64,000 bases of DNA from NCBI RefSeq assembly GCF_001028705.1, contig NZ_CP011770.1, positions 2,793,501 to 2,857,500 on the forward strand. The letters are read 5' to 3'. Numbering within the stretch: the stretch's first letter is position 1; the number at the start of each line of letters is the position of its first letter. Under the pieces are notes generated by a model. It did no database searches and was not told where the DNA came from. It saw nothing but the letters and a program-made list of their open reading frames with translations. Of this stretch, positions 17,608 through 25,022 are shown in pieces. The position numbers and the translations under genes are program-made. Source of the DNA: Croceicoccus naphthovorans. Its GTDB lineage: Bacteria > Pseudomonadota > Alphaproteobacteria > Sphingomonadales > Sphingomonadaceae.

Positions 17608-18540
17608 ATGGGCGCGGGACACTCACATAGCCATGGGCACAGTCATGGGCACGCTCACGATCATGCCCCGGCGGATTTCGGCCGCGCGTTCCTGATCGGC
17701 GTGGTGCTGAACACCGCCTTCGTGGTGGTGGAGGCGCTGGCGGGCCTGATATACGGATCGATGGCGCTGGTGGCCGACGCGGGCCACAACCTTTCCGACG
17801 TGCTGAGCCTGCTGATCGCATGGGGTGCCAGCGTGCTGGCCAGGAAGCCGCCCTCGGCCCGGTTTACCTATGGCCTTAAATCCAGTTCCATCCTTGCGGC
17901 CATCGCCAATGCGGCGCTGTTGCTGGCGGCGCTGGGCGCGATTCTGGTCGAGACCCTGCGCCGGTTGTTCGATCCTCAGCCGGTGGAGCCGGGCCCGATC
18001 ATGATCGTCGCAGCCATCGGCATCGTCATCAACACCGCCACCGCGCTGCTATTCATGCGCGGGCGCAAGGGCGATCTGAACATTCGCGGCGCATACCTGC
18101 ACATGGTGGCAGACGCGGCGGTTTCGGCTGGCGTCGTCATGGCGGGCCTTTTGATCTGGCTGACCGGAATGGCGTGGATTGATCCGGTCACTTCACTGGT
18201 AATCGTGGCAATCATCGCGGTCGGCACGTGGGGCCTGCTGAAAGACAGCGTGAAGATGGGGCTTCTCGCGGTGCCCGACGGTATCGAAGAGAGCGCCGTG
18301 CGCGATACGCTGGCCGCCCTGCCGGGGGTGAGCGCGGTGCACGACCTGCACATCTGGCCGATGAGCAAGACCGAAACAGCGATGACCGCGCATCTGGTGA
18401 TGCCCGGCGGCCATCCGGGCGACCCGTTCCTGCACGACACGGCAGAGGTGCTGCACGACCGATTCGGGATTGAGCATCCGACCATCCAGATAGAGACCGA
18501 TCCGCACGCCTGCGCGCTGCATCACGACGACGTGGTGTAA
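17608..18540 (+). CDS. Cation diffusion facilitator (CzcD/ZitB-like) metal exporter
   Basis: The 310-residue inner-membrane protein exports Zn2+ or similar divalent cations in exchange for protons. A His-rich N-terminus (GHSHSHGHSHGHAHDH) precedes six membrane spans. Metal-site motifs lie in LVADAGHNLSDVLSL (HxxxD) and HMVADAAVSAGVV (DxxxD-like). A C-terminal cytoplasmic ferredoxin-like domain contains VHDLHIWPMS. ATG 17608 is chosen because TAAGG, overlapping the mtgA stop, precedes it; the longer frame would overlap mtgA coding sequence. Confidence 0.93.
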   Translation: MGAGHSHSHGHSHGHAHDHAPADFGRAFLIGVVLNTAFVVVEALAGLIYGSMALVADAGHNLSDVLSLLIAWGASVLARKPPSARFTYGLKSSSILAAIANAALLLAALGAILVETLRRLFDPQPVEPGPIMIVAAIGIVINTATALLFMRGRKGDLNIRGAYLHMVADAAVSAGVVMAGLLIWLTGMAWIDPVTSLVIVAIIAVGTWGLLKDSVKMGLLAVPDGIEESAVRDTLAALPGVSAVHDLHIWPMSKTETAMTAHLVMPGGHPGDPFLHDTAEVLHDRFGIEHPTIQIETDPHACALHHDDVV

Positions 18541-18678
18541 ACCCCGCCCGAAACGGGACAAAACCGGGCGCTTCGCGGCGGCAAGGATGACAAATCCTGC
18601 CATGTTCTTGCAGTTAGGCGGGCGCTGAAATATCCTGTTAACCGGTCCGGCAAAGGGGGTTGCTGGCCGAGGGGGATT

Positions 18679-19404
18679 ATGAACAGCGAACGGATCAAGA
18701 CCATCCTGCTGCGGATCGGGCTTTTGCTCGGCATCGTGGCCTGCGTGTTGACGATCTTCGTAAACCTTGCGTCATTGCGCTGTTTCAACGCTCTGTTCGA
18801 TGCGACATGCAGCGTGGCGACAACGCGCAATGTCGTGGCGCTGACCTTCGATGACGGGCCCAGTCGCAACGTTTCCGCCGTGCTGCCGGTGCTGGCGCGG
18901 CACGATGCAAAGGCGACGTTCTTCATGTCTGGCCAAAAGCTGGAAAAGAACATGGACGCGGCGAAGCTGATCCTCTCGTCCGGCCACGAACTGGGCAATC
19001 AGGCATGGTCGAACCAGGTGATGGAAGATCGCCCGCAGAATTTCCACGCGACCGAAATCGCGCAGACCGATGCCCTGTTGCGCGAAGCGGGCGTGCCAAA
19101 GCCCGACCTGTTCCGCCCGCCATTCGGCATCCGGTCGGTCGGTTTGCTATGGGAACTGCATCAGGCAGACTATCGCCTGATCATGTGGGACGTATCCGAC
19201 AACGGCCGCCGCGAAGCCCCGCCCCAGGCCTATGCCAACGCGATCCTTGCGCAAGTGCGGCCCGGCTCGATCGTGATGCTACACGCGCTGGGTACCGACG
19301 ACACACAGGCCCGCGCCGCCCTGCCGCTGATCCTTGCGGGGTTGCAGGAAAAGGGGCTGAAGTCGGTGACGGTCAGCGAACTGCTGGAAGCGCGGGGGAA
19401 GTAG
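18679..19404 (+). CDS. Polysaccharide deacetylase-like (NodB fold) protein lacking the metal histidine pair
   Basis: The 241-residue protein has an N-terminal membrane anchor (about 10-33) and a NodB homology domain. The catalytic base motif TFDDGPS (D58-D59), the RPPFG motif, the WDVSDN motif and the late IVMLHAL motif are present. The second motif, which in active members supplies two metal-binding histidines (H-x-x-x-H), reads GNQAWSNQ: Q108 and N112 replace both. The protein may therefore be inactive, use a different metal geometry, or only bind glycans. It is anchored facing the periplasm. It lies next to the low-GC repeat-flanked units. Confidence 0.85.
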   Translation: MNSERIKTILLRIGLLLGIVACVLTIFVNLASLRCFNALFDATCSVATTRNVVALTFDDGPSRNVSAVLPVLARHDAKATFFMSGQKLEKNMDAAKLILSSGHELGNQAWSNQVMEDRPQNFHATEIAQTDALLREAGVPKPDLFRPPFGIRSVGLLWELHQADYRLIMWDVSDNGRREAPPQAYANAILAQVRPGSIVMLHALGTDDTQARAALPLILAGLQEKGLKSVTVSELLEARGK

Positions 19405-19457
19405 GGGGAGTGGCGGCGGTTTTTAGGTAGTGCCGGTTGTGGGTTGAATAACCGTTA

Positions 19458-19472
19458 TGGGGTGGGAAGCGG
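19458..19472. repeat. 15-bp direct repeat, copy 1 (3' flank of unit 1)
   Basis: TGGGGTGGGAAGCGG is identical to 19925-19939. It lies nine bases beyond the stop of the unit-1 membrane-protein gene (minus strand). Confidence 0.7.
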
Positions 19473-19480
19473 ACATCAAG

Positions 19481-19814
19481 CTAATCGGGTGTCTGGCCAC
19501 GGCGCTTCCAAAATGCGTATGCAAGAGAAACGGGAAAAGCGATGGCGACATAGATCGTGGGAAGCACGAGACCCCAAATCATAATTGCGAGAAAATCGAG
19601 ACGTCCTCCATTCTCGTGAATGTCAGGATCATAGTTTTCTGGGATCGGGGTGGGCGTAGCCATCACGTAGCAGGCCGCGCCGAGAAAAATCAGTGGCAAC
19701 AGTCCCAGACGAATTAGCCACCATCGCAAAGGGAAAGCGTGCGCCGAACAGCTTGCTCAGCACCAAGCTGGCGAGAATGATAGCCAGGGGTGGGATAGCG
19801 ATCAGCGGAACCAT
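19481..19814 (-). pseudogene. Small membrane-protein gene, apparently frameshifted
   Basis: From ATG 19814 the minus strand reads MVPLIAIPPLAIILASL with a hydrophobic span and then GARFPF, after which that frame loses its membrane-protein character. An overlapping frame continues as RWWLIRLGLLPLIFLGAAC, a second span, an acidic loop and a third span, ending KRRGQTPD at 19481. Removing one T from the TTT near 19731 would join them as GARFPLRWWLIR in one protein of about 110 residues with three spans. No ribosome-binding site precedes the second part. It could be a real frameshift, a sequence error or two overlapping genes. The base composition is visibly lower in GC than the neighbours. Confidence 0.5.
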
Positions 19815-19855
19815 GCAACCGCTTATCTATCGCATGCGAGTAGCGGGCGATAGAT

Positions 19856-19879
19856 GTCCGCAATGGGGTCGTTAGCTGA
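19856..19879. repeat. 24-bp direct repeat, copy 1 (5' flank of unit 1)
   Basis: The 24 bases are identical to 20367-20390 (core CAATGGGGTCGTTAGCTGA). They lie 42 bp upstream of the unit-1 start codon. A 9-bp inverted repeat, GCGGACATC at 19469-19477 and GATGTCCGC at 19853-19861, brackets unit 1. Confidence 0.75.
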
Positions 19880-19924
19880 CCGACCGCTTTTGGGTCTTGC
19901 AGCCCTCGGCATAGTGGTCATGAT

Positions 19925-19939
19925 TGGGGTGGGAAGCGG
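19925..19939. repeat. 15-bp direct repeat, copy 2 (3' flank of unit 2)
   Basis: Identical to 19458-19472. It lies four bases beyond the stop of the unit-2 membrane-protein gene, the same relative position as copy 1. Confidence 0.7.
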
Positions 19940-19942
19940 TTG

Positions 19943-20326
19943 TCAGAAGGCAGGGATGAAATAGCGGTTAATACAGGCCCAAATCGAAGCCGTTGCGAAG
20001 CCGTAGGCGCACCCGATACCGAAGACGAGCAGCGATGGCGGCGAAGGAACCCACAGCATCATTCCGCCAGTTAGAGCTCCGCACGCTACCGCAAGGCCAT
20101 ACGAACCTGCCAGCGGCCAACGTCTTTTCAGCAAGCGGAAGATGGCGGCGACCCAAAGAGAGCCCGGGAGAGTAAAAATGAGAATGCCGAGCGCGAACCG
20201 AAACGGATAGACGGCAAGTGTTGGTGAGGTCAGAGAATAGGGGGTCACCAAAAGGATCGCGTAGCTAGCGACTAAGCCACCAATATAGGCGGCAAGCGAC
20301 AGGTTCACGGCGCGTTGCATCCACAT
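19943..20326 (-). CDS. Small multi-pass membrane protein of unknown function
   Basis: The protein has about 127 residues with four predicted membrane spans (near VNLSLAAYIGGLVASYAIL, FALGILIFTLPGSLWV, GSYGLAVACGALTGGMM and LLVFGIGCAYGFATASI). No domain was recognised. ATG 20326 (MWMQRAVN) is preferred; a longer frame starts at a TTG inside the 24-bp repeat. It shares flanking repeats and orientation with the unit just downstream but not its sequence. The GC content is visibly lower than in the clp genes beside it. Confidence 0.55.
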   Translation of the reverse strand: MWMQRAVNLSLAAYIGGLVASYAILLVTPYSLTSPTLAVYPFRFALGILIFTLPGSLWVAAIFRLLKRRWPLAGSYGLAVACGALTGGMMLWVPSPPSLLVFGIGCAYGFATASIWACINRYFIPAF

Positions 20327-20366
20327 GGCGTCAATGTAGTCGATCGATTTCCGCGAGGGAAGGAAC

Positions 20367-20390
20367 GTCCGCAATGGGGTCGTTAGCTGA
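20367..20390. repeat. 24-bp direct repeat, copy 2 (5' flank of unit 2)
   Basis: Identical to 19856-19879 and 41 bp upstream of the unit-2 start codon, almost exactly the spacing found for unit 1. It may be an upstream regulatory element or a recombination boundary. Confidence 0.75.
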
Positions 20391-20505
20391 AAGTCTGCCT
20401 ACAGCAAACCGGGGCGCGCAGCGACTCCCGCAAGCGCGAACGCGCGCCGCCGCTTATTGCGGCGAAGCCAAGGGGCGCGGATGCGCCCCGCCCGGCGTTT
20501 GAGGG

Positions 20506-20528
20506 GTCCTCGCCCACCGGGCGAGGAC
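20506..20528 (-). terminator. Stem-loop directly after clpX
   Basis: GTCCTCGCCC and GGGCGAGGAC form a perfect 10-bp stem with a three-base loop, starting three bases after the clpX stop. No T-run follows, so it may protect the 3' end or act with Rho. A second GC-rich hairpin (GGGGCGCGGATGCGCCCC) lies a little further downstream. Confidence 0.5.
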
Positions 20529-20531
20529 AAG

Positions 20532-21788
20532 CTAGGCCGCGGCTTCCTTGCCCTTGTGGACCTGCACCGGTTCCTTGCGGCCTTCGACGACGTCCTTGTC
20601 GACGACGATCTCTGACACGCCTTCCAGAGTAGGCAGGTCGAACATCGTGTCGAGCAGGATCGCCTCGACGATGGAGCGCAGACCGCGCGCGCCGGTTTTG
20701 CGCTTGATCGCCTTTTGCGCGACCGCTTCCAGCGCATCGTCGGTAAAGGTCAGGGCCACGTCTTCCAGCTCGAACAGGCGCTGATACTGTTTGACCAGCG
20801 CGTTCTTCGGTTCCTTCAGGATCATGACCAGCGCCGCAACGTCGAGGTCTTCCAGCGTGGCGATCACCGGCAGGCGGCCGACGAATTCAGGAATCAGGCC
20901 GAATTTCAGCAGGTCTTCTGGCTCTGCCTTGGACAGCAGTTCGCCGATCTGGCGCTTTTCCGGATCGGCAACGTGTGCGCCGAAACCGATCGAACGCTTT
21001 TGCAGGCGGTCGGAAATCAGCTTTTCGAGCCCAGCGAACGCACCGCCGCAGATGAAAAGGATGTTCGTCGTGTCCACTTGCAGGAATTCCTGCTGCGGAT
21101 GCTTGCGACCGCCCTGAGGCGGGACGGAGGCAGTGGTGCCTTCCATAAGCTTCAGCAGGGCCTGCTGCACGCCCTCACCCGAAACGTCACGGGTGATGGA
21201 GGGGTTTTCCGCCTTTCGCGTGATCTTGTCGATCTCGTCGATATAGACGATGCCGTGCTGCGCCTTCTCGACATTGTAGTCGCTGGACTGCAGCAGCTTG
21301 AGGATGATGTTCTCGACATCCTCGCCGACATAGCCCGCTTCGGTCAGCGTGGTGGCGTCGGCCATCGTGAAGGGCACGTCGAACGTGCGCGCCAGCGTCT
21401 GGGCCAGCAGCGTCTTGCCCGAACCGGTCGGGCCGACCAGCAGGATGTTCGACTTTGCCAGTTCGACATCGTTGCCCTTGCCGCTGTGCTTCAACCGCTT
21501 GTAGTGGTTGTGCACCGCAACGGAGAGGACGCGCTTCGCACGGTCCTGGCCGATGACGTAATCGTTGAGCGTGGCGAAGATTTCAGCCGGGGGCGGCACG
21601 CCGCCATCCTTCTTGCCGGCGATGCCGGCCTTCGTCTCTTCGCGGATGATGTCGTTGCACAACTCGACGCATTCGTCGCAGATGAAAACGGTCGGCCCCG
21701 CGATCAGCTTGCGCACCTCATGCTGCGATTTGCCGCAGAAGCTGCAATAGAGAGTGCTCTTGCTGTCAGATCCACTGACTTTGGTCAT
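20532..21788 (-). CDS. clpX: ATP-dependent Clp protease ATP-binding subunit ClpX
   Basis: ClpX unfolds substrates and feeds them to ClpP; in alphaproteobacteria ClpXP degrades CtrA and other cell-cycle regulators. The 418-residue protein has an N-terminal four-Cys zinc domain (C15-x2-C18 and ICDEC), Walker A GPTGSGKT, Walker [10 protein letters not shown], the pore loop GYVGED and the ClpP-contacting IGF loop (SIGFGA). ATG 21788 gives the normal N-terminus [19 protein letters not shown] with AGGATGG upstream; the longer frame is discarded. It lies downstream of clpP on the same strand, with a 189-bp gap holding a large hairpin. Confidence 0.97.
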   Translation of the reverse strand: MTKVSGSDSKSTLYCSFCGKSQHEVRKLIAGPTVFICDECVELCNDIIREETKAGIAGKKDGGVPPPAEIFATLNDYVIGQDRAKRVLSVAVHNHYKRLKHSGKGNDVELAKSNILLVGPTGSGKTLLAQTLARTFDVPFTMADATTLTEAGYVGEDVENIILKLLQSSDYNVEKAQHGIVYIDEIDKITRKAENPSITRDVSGEGVQQALLKLMEGTTASVPPQGGRKHPQQEFLQVDTTNILFICGGAFAGLEKLISDRLQKRSIGFGAHVADPEKRQIGELLSKAEPEDLLKFGLIPEFVGRLPVIATLEDLDVAALVMILKEPKNALVKQYQRLFELEDVALTFTDDALEAVAQKAIKRKTGARGLRSIVEAILLDTMFDLPTLEGVSEIVVDKDVVEGRKEPVQVHKGKEAAA

Positions 21789-21918
21789 AGTCCATCCTGA
21801 AGCGCCCGGAATCGGGCTGCAATCTTCGAATTTACGCGCCGTTGGCGGAGAATCAACCACTCACGGAACGGGTTCTCGACTGACGGTGCATAACAGCAAC
21901 GCCCTGTCGATAGGGTTA

Positions 21919-21970
21919 ATCACATCTCCGCAGGCGTTGCCCCGTAATGGGAACGCCTGCGCCATGTGAT
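21919..21970 (-). promoter_or_regulatory. Extended stem-loop between clpP and clpX
   Basis: Two nested perfect inverted repeats, ATCACAT/ATGTGAT outside and GCAGGCGTT/AACGCCTGC inside, form one interrupted stem just beyond the clpP stop. On the minus strand no T-run follows. It may attenuate read-through into clpX or stabilise the clpP message. Confidence 0.5.
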
Positions 21971-21977
21971 GCGGACG

Positions 21978-22646
21978 TTATGAAACGTCACCGCTTTCGG
22001 CATCGGTACGGCTGACGAAAACCTGGTCGACAAGGCCGAATTCCTTGGCCTCTTCCGCCTCCAGAAAGGTGTCGCGATCCATCGCCTTCTCGATCGTGTC
22101 GAGGTCCTTGCCGGTGTACTTCACGTACAGATCGTTCATCCGGCGACGGATGCGCAGGATCTCGCGGGCCTGAATCTCGATGTCGCTGGCCATGCCCTGT
22201 GCGCCACCCGAAGGCTGGTGGATCATGATTCGCGCATTGGGCAGCGCAATGCGCATGCCCGGTTCGCCCGCCGCCAGCAGGAAGCTGCCCATGGATGCGG
22301 CCTGACCGATACAGACGGTGGAAACGCGCGGCTTGATGTACTGCATCGTGTCATGGATCGCCATGCCCGCCGTGACGACACCGCCCGGCGAGTTGATGTA
22401 CATCGAGATGTCTTTCTGGCTGTCCTCCGATTCAAGGAACAGCAGCTGGGCGACGATGAGCGAGGCCATCGTGTCCTCTACCCCGCCGGTCACGAAGACG
22501 ATGCGTTCGCGCAGCAGACGGCTGAAAATGTCGAAGCTGCGTTCGCCGCGGCTCGTCTGCTCGACAACCATCGGTACGAGCGCGCCGGTAACGGGATCGG
22601 TGTTGAACTTGCCCTGGAGGGAATTGGCGCCAAACAGGTCGAGCAT
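21978..22646 (-). CDS. clpP: ATP-dependent Clp protease proteolytic subunit ClpP
   Basis: The 222-residue serine peptidase forms the tetradecameric chamber of ClpXP/ClpAP. The catalytic Ser lies in [14 protein letters not shown], the His in [11 protein letters not shown] and the Asp in the later [12 protein letters not shown] region. The N-terminus [23 protein letters not shown] (given as its short blocks VPMVVEQ and RGERSFDI) is standard. Minus-strand bases near 22700-22705 read CTTGAA, a possible sigma-32 -35 element, but the spacing to a -10 is poor. The gene order tig-clpP-clpX is the common bacterial arrangement. Confidence 0.97.
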   Translation of the reverse strand: MLDLFGANSLQGKFNTDPVTGALVPMVVEQTSRGERSFDIFSRLLRERIVFVTGGVEDTMASLIVAQLLFLESEDSQKDISMYINSPGGVVTAGMAIHDTMQYIKPRVSTVCIGQAASMGSFLLAAGEPGMRIALPNARIMIHQPSGGAQGMASDIEIQAREILRIRRRMNDLYVKYTGKDLDTIEKAMDRDTFLEAEEAKEFGLVDQVFVSRTDAESGDVS

Positions 22647-22835
22647 GAAAGTCCTCTTGTCGATTTCGAACGCCCTATGTCGCCCCTGCCCCCGCCATGT
22701 TCAAGGGGATTCGCCAAGGGCGGGATAACTCGCTTGGCGTCTGTGCCAAAACCGGGCGGGCGTTGCGACAGGTTGCGACATAGCCGTGCGCGACGATTAC
22801 GCCAGACACCGGTTGCGGCAGTCGGGCCAGAACGC

Positions 22836-22876
22836 AAAACGGGCCGGAAAGGAATATCCCCTTCCGGCCCGTTTTT
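22836..22876 (-). terminator. Rho-independent terminator of tig
   Basis: A stem of about 15 bp (AAACGGGCCGGAA with its complement) has A-runs on one side and T-runs on the other, so it can work in both directions. It lies 43 bp downstream of the tig stop and before clpP. Confidence 0.88.
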
Positions 22877-22918
22877 GCCGATCCGCACGCGGCCATGGCG
22901 GCCCGTGCGGGGTTCGGA

Positions 22919-24544
22919 TTATTCCGCCTTGGCGGCAGGCTTCTTGGCAGGAGCCTTCTTGGCCGGAGCCTTTTTCGCGGCGGGCTTTTCGTCCGCTGCA
23001 TCGTCGGCCTTCTTGGCGGCAGTCTTCTTCGCCGGGGCTTTCTTGGCCGCAGGCTTGGCTTCGGCCTCAGCATCGTCCGCCTTCTTCGCGGCGGGCTTCT
23101 TGGCCGGGGCCTTCTTCGCGGCGGGCTTTTCTTCCGCTGCGTCGTCGTCCTTCTTGGCGGCAGCCTTCTTGGCCGGAGCCTTCTTCTTGGCGGCCGGCTT
23201 CGCAGCCTCTTCGCCTTCGTCAGCCTCGATCGCGGCCTGCAGCTCTTCCTTGGTCACTTCGCGTGTCGTGACTTCGGCCTTGTCGAACAGGAAGTCGACG
23301 ACCTTGTCCTCGTAGAGCGGCGCGCGCAGCTGGGCGGCGGCCATCGGTTCGGACTGGACATACTCGACGAAACGCTGGCGATCTTCAGGGCGGTACTGCT
23401 GCGCCGCCTGCTGGATCAGCATCTGCATTTCTTGCTGCGAAACTTCGACGCCATTCTTTTGGCCGATTTCCGACAGCAGCAGGCCAAGGCGCACGCGGCG
23501 CTCTGCAATGCGCTTGTAGTCGTCCTTCTCGGCCTCGATTTCCTTCATCGCGGCTTCGGGGTCTTCTTCCCGAGCGGCTTCCTGCTCAAGCTGGGCCCAG
23601 ATCTGCTGGAACTCTGCATCGACCATCGCGGGTGGAACCGGGAAATCGTGACCGGCCGCCAGCTGGTCCAGAAGCTGACGCTTCATCTGGGTGCGGGTCA
23701 GGCCAGCGGTTTCCTGCTCGACCTGGCCACGCAGCAATTCCTTCAGCTTGTCGAGGCTATCGAGGCCGAGGTTCTTGGCGAATTCCTCGTCGACCTTGGT
23801 CTCGGTCGGGACCTTCACTTCCTTGACGGTGATGTCGAAGGTCGCTTCCTTGCCCTTCAGCTGCTCGGCCGGATAATCCTCGGGAAAGGTGACGGTGATC
23901 GTCTTTTCCTCGCCGGTCTTGGCGCCGATCAGCTGTTCTTCGAAGCCCGGGATGAAACGGCCCGAACCGATTTCCAGCGCTGCGTCCTCGGCCTTGCCGC
24001 CTTCGAATTCCACGCCGTCGAGCTTGCCGACGAAGTCGATGATCAGCTGGTCGCCCTCGGCGGCCTTCTTGGTCTTGGCGGCGGCCTTGAACGATTTCTG
24101 CTGGCCGGCGATCTTTTCGACCGCTTCCATCACTTCGTCGTCGGAGACGGGCACGACAAGCTTTTCAAGCTTGATGCCGTCGGTCGAAGGGGTTTCGATC
24201 TCGGGCAGGACTTCCAGGTCGACGGTGACTTCGGCGTCCTTGCCCTGCTCGTAATCCTCGCCAAGCGAGACGGCGGGCTGCATCGCGGGGCGCAGCTTGT
24301 TTTCGGCCATCACCTTGTCGACCGATTCGCGCACGGTCTTGTTCAGGATATCGGCATGGATCGCTTCGCCGTGCATCTTTTTCACGAGGTTCGCGGGAAC
24401 CTTGCCGGGGCGGAAGCCGGGCATGCGCACTTGCGGTGCGATGCGCTTCACTTCGGCAGAGATACGCGATTCGATCTCGGACGCGGGAATGGTGACGGCG
24501 TAGGAGCGGGCAAGCCCGTCATTCTTGGTTTCGGAAATCTGCAT
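22919..24544 (-). CDS. tig: Trigger factor with long Lys/Ala-rich C-terminal tail
   Basis: Trigger factor is the ribosome-bound chaperone and peptidyl-prolyl isomerase that meets nascent chains. The ribosome-docking signature GFRPGKVP lies near residue 44, the FKBP-type domain near 155-245 (GDQLIIDFVGKLDG, IPGFEEQLIGAKTGEEK), and the helical chaperone arms beyond. Typical proteins end near residue 430-450. Here about 95 more residues follow, made of four imperfect repeats of the type KPAAKKAPAKK-AAAKKADDA, resembling histone H1 tails. GAAAGGG precedes ATG 24544. The gene lies upstream of clpP on the same strand, behind its own terminator. Confidence 0.95.
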   Translation of the reverse strand: MQISETKNDGLARSYAVTIPASEIESRISAEVKRIAPQVRMPGFRPGKVPANLVKKMHGEAIHADILNKTVRESVDKVMAENKLRPAMQPAVSLGEDYEQGKDAEVTVDLEVLPEIETPSTDGIKLEKLVVPVSDDEVMEAVEKIAGQQKSFKAAAKTKKAAEGDQLIIDFVGKLDGVEFEGGKAEDAALEIGSGRFIPGFEEQLIGAKTGEEKTITVTFPEDYPAEQLKGKEATFDITVKEVKVPTETKVDEEFAKNLGLDSLDKLKELLRGQVEQETAGLTRTQMKRQLLDQLAAGHDFPVPPAMVDAEFQQIWAQLEQEAAREEDPEAAMKEIEAEKDDYKRIAERRVRLGLLLSEIGQKNGVEVSQQEMQMLIQQAAQQYRPEDRQRFVEYVQSEPMAAAQLRAPLYEDKVVDFLFDKAEVTTREVTKEELQAAIEADEGEEAAKPAAKKKAPAKKAAAKKDDDAAEEKPAAKKAPAKKPAAKKADDAEAEAKPAAKKAPAKKTAAKKADDAADEKPAAKKAPAKKAPAKKPAAKAE

Positions 24545-24634
24545 GGGTAGCCCTTTCGGGGATCCTTCTCGTCAAAAACGGTCAAAAGCCGCCATTATCC
24601 GGGCATTCGCGCCGGTGGCCGTTGCACAGCGGAC

Positions 24635-24719
24635 TGGTGCGGGCGAAGGGACTCGAACCCCCACATCTTGCGATACTGGTACCTAAAACCAGCGCGTCTA
24701 CCAGTTCCGCCACGCCCGC
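24635..24719 (-). tRNA. tRNA-Leu, anticodon UAG
   Basis: The minus strand folds into a class II cloverleaf. The acceptor GCGGGCG pairs with CGCCCGC, followed by A73 and an encoded CCA. The anticodon stem CTGGT/ACCAG encloses the loop TTTAGGT, giving anticodon UAG. A long variable arm and the T-loop GGTTCGAGTCC are present. It reads Leu CUA/CUN codons. Confidence 0.96.
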
Positions 24720-24833
24720 GGCCAACCGTCGCTGCCCTTGGCGGCAGGAAACAGGTCCGCGCGCCTCTATCGAAGCCCTGCGAAAAGCGCAAGTATGACG
24801 GGATATACCGCGTCAATGGAGCGTTTCGATAGC

Positions 24834-25022
24834 ATGGCTACCAATCCAGAACCCCCGCCCGACACGATCAATCCCGGCGCACCGCCGGAAACGCCGCCTG
24901 TCATCACCCCGGACGAGCAGCCGCAGATCGACCCCACGCCTGATCCGGGCGAGATCACCGAACCGGCGCCCGATATCGACGTACCCGCCGCCCCGCCAGA
25001 GGCACCGCCTCAAGAGTTCTAG
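24834..25022 (+). CDS. Short acidic proline-rich protein, hypothetical
   Basis: The 62-codon frame starts MATNPEPPPDTINPGAPPE and consists almost wholly of Pro, Glu, Asp, Thr and Ile, ending APPEAPPQEF. No domain or membrane segment is present; it would be disordered. A GGAG lies 12-15 bases upstream of ATG 24834, and an in-frame ATG at 24816 is an alternative. Its stop overlaps the sppA stop by four bases in convergent orientation. Low-complexity composition in a GC-rich genome means that a chance frame cannot be excluded. Confidence 0.45.
   Translation: MATNPEPPPDTINPGAPPETPPVITPDEQPQIDPTPDPGEITEPAPDIDVPAAPPEAPPQEF

Noticed and set aside
19856..20390. Integron attC sites flanking the two small units
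   Set aside because: GTTAGCT does not fit the GTTRRRY core, no integrase is present and the pairing expected for attC sites is not clear. Kept only as repeat-flanked units.
22680..22720. Sigma-32 promoter upstream of clpP
   Set aside because: A CTTGAA element is present on the minus strand but no -10 with correct spacing follows.
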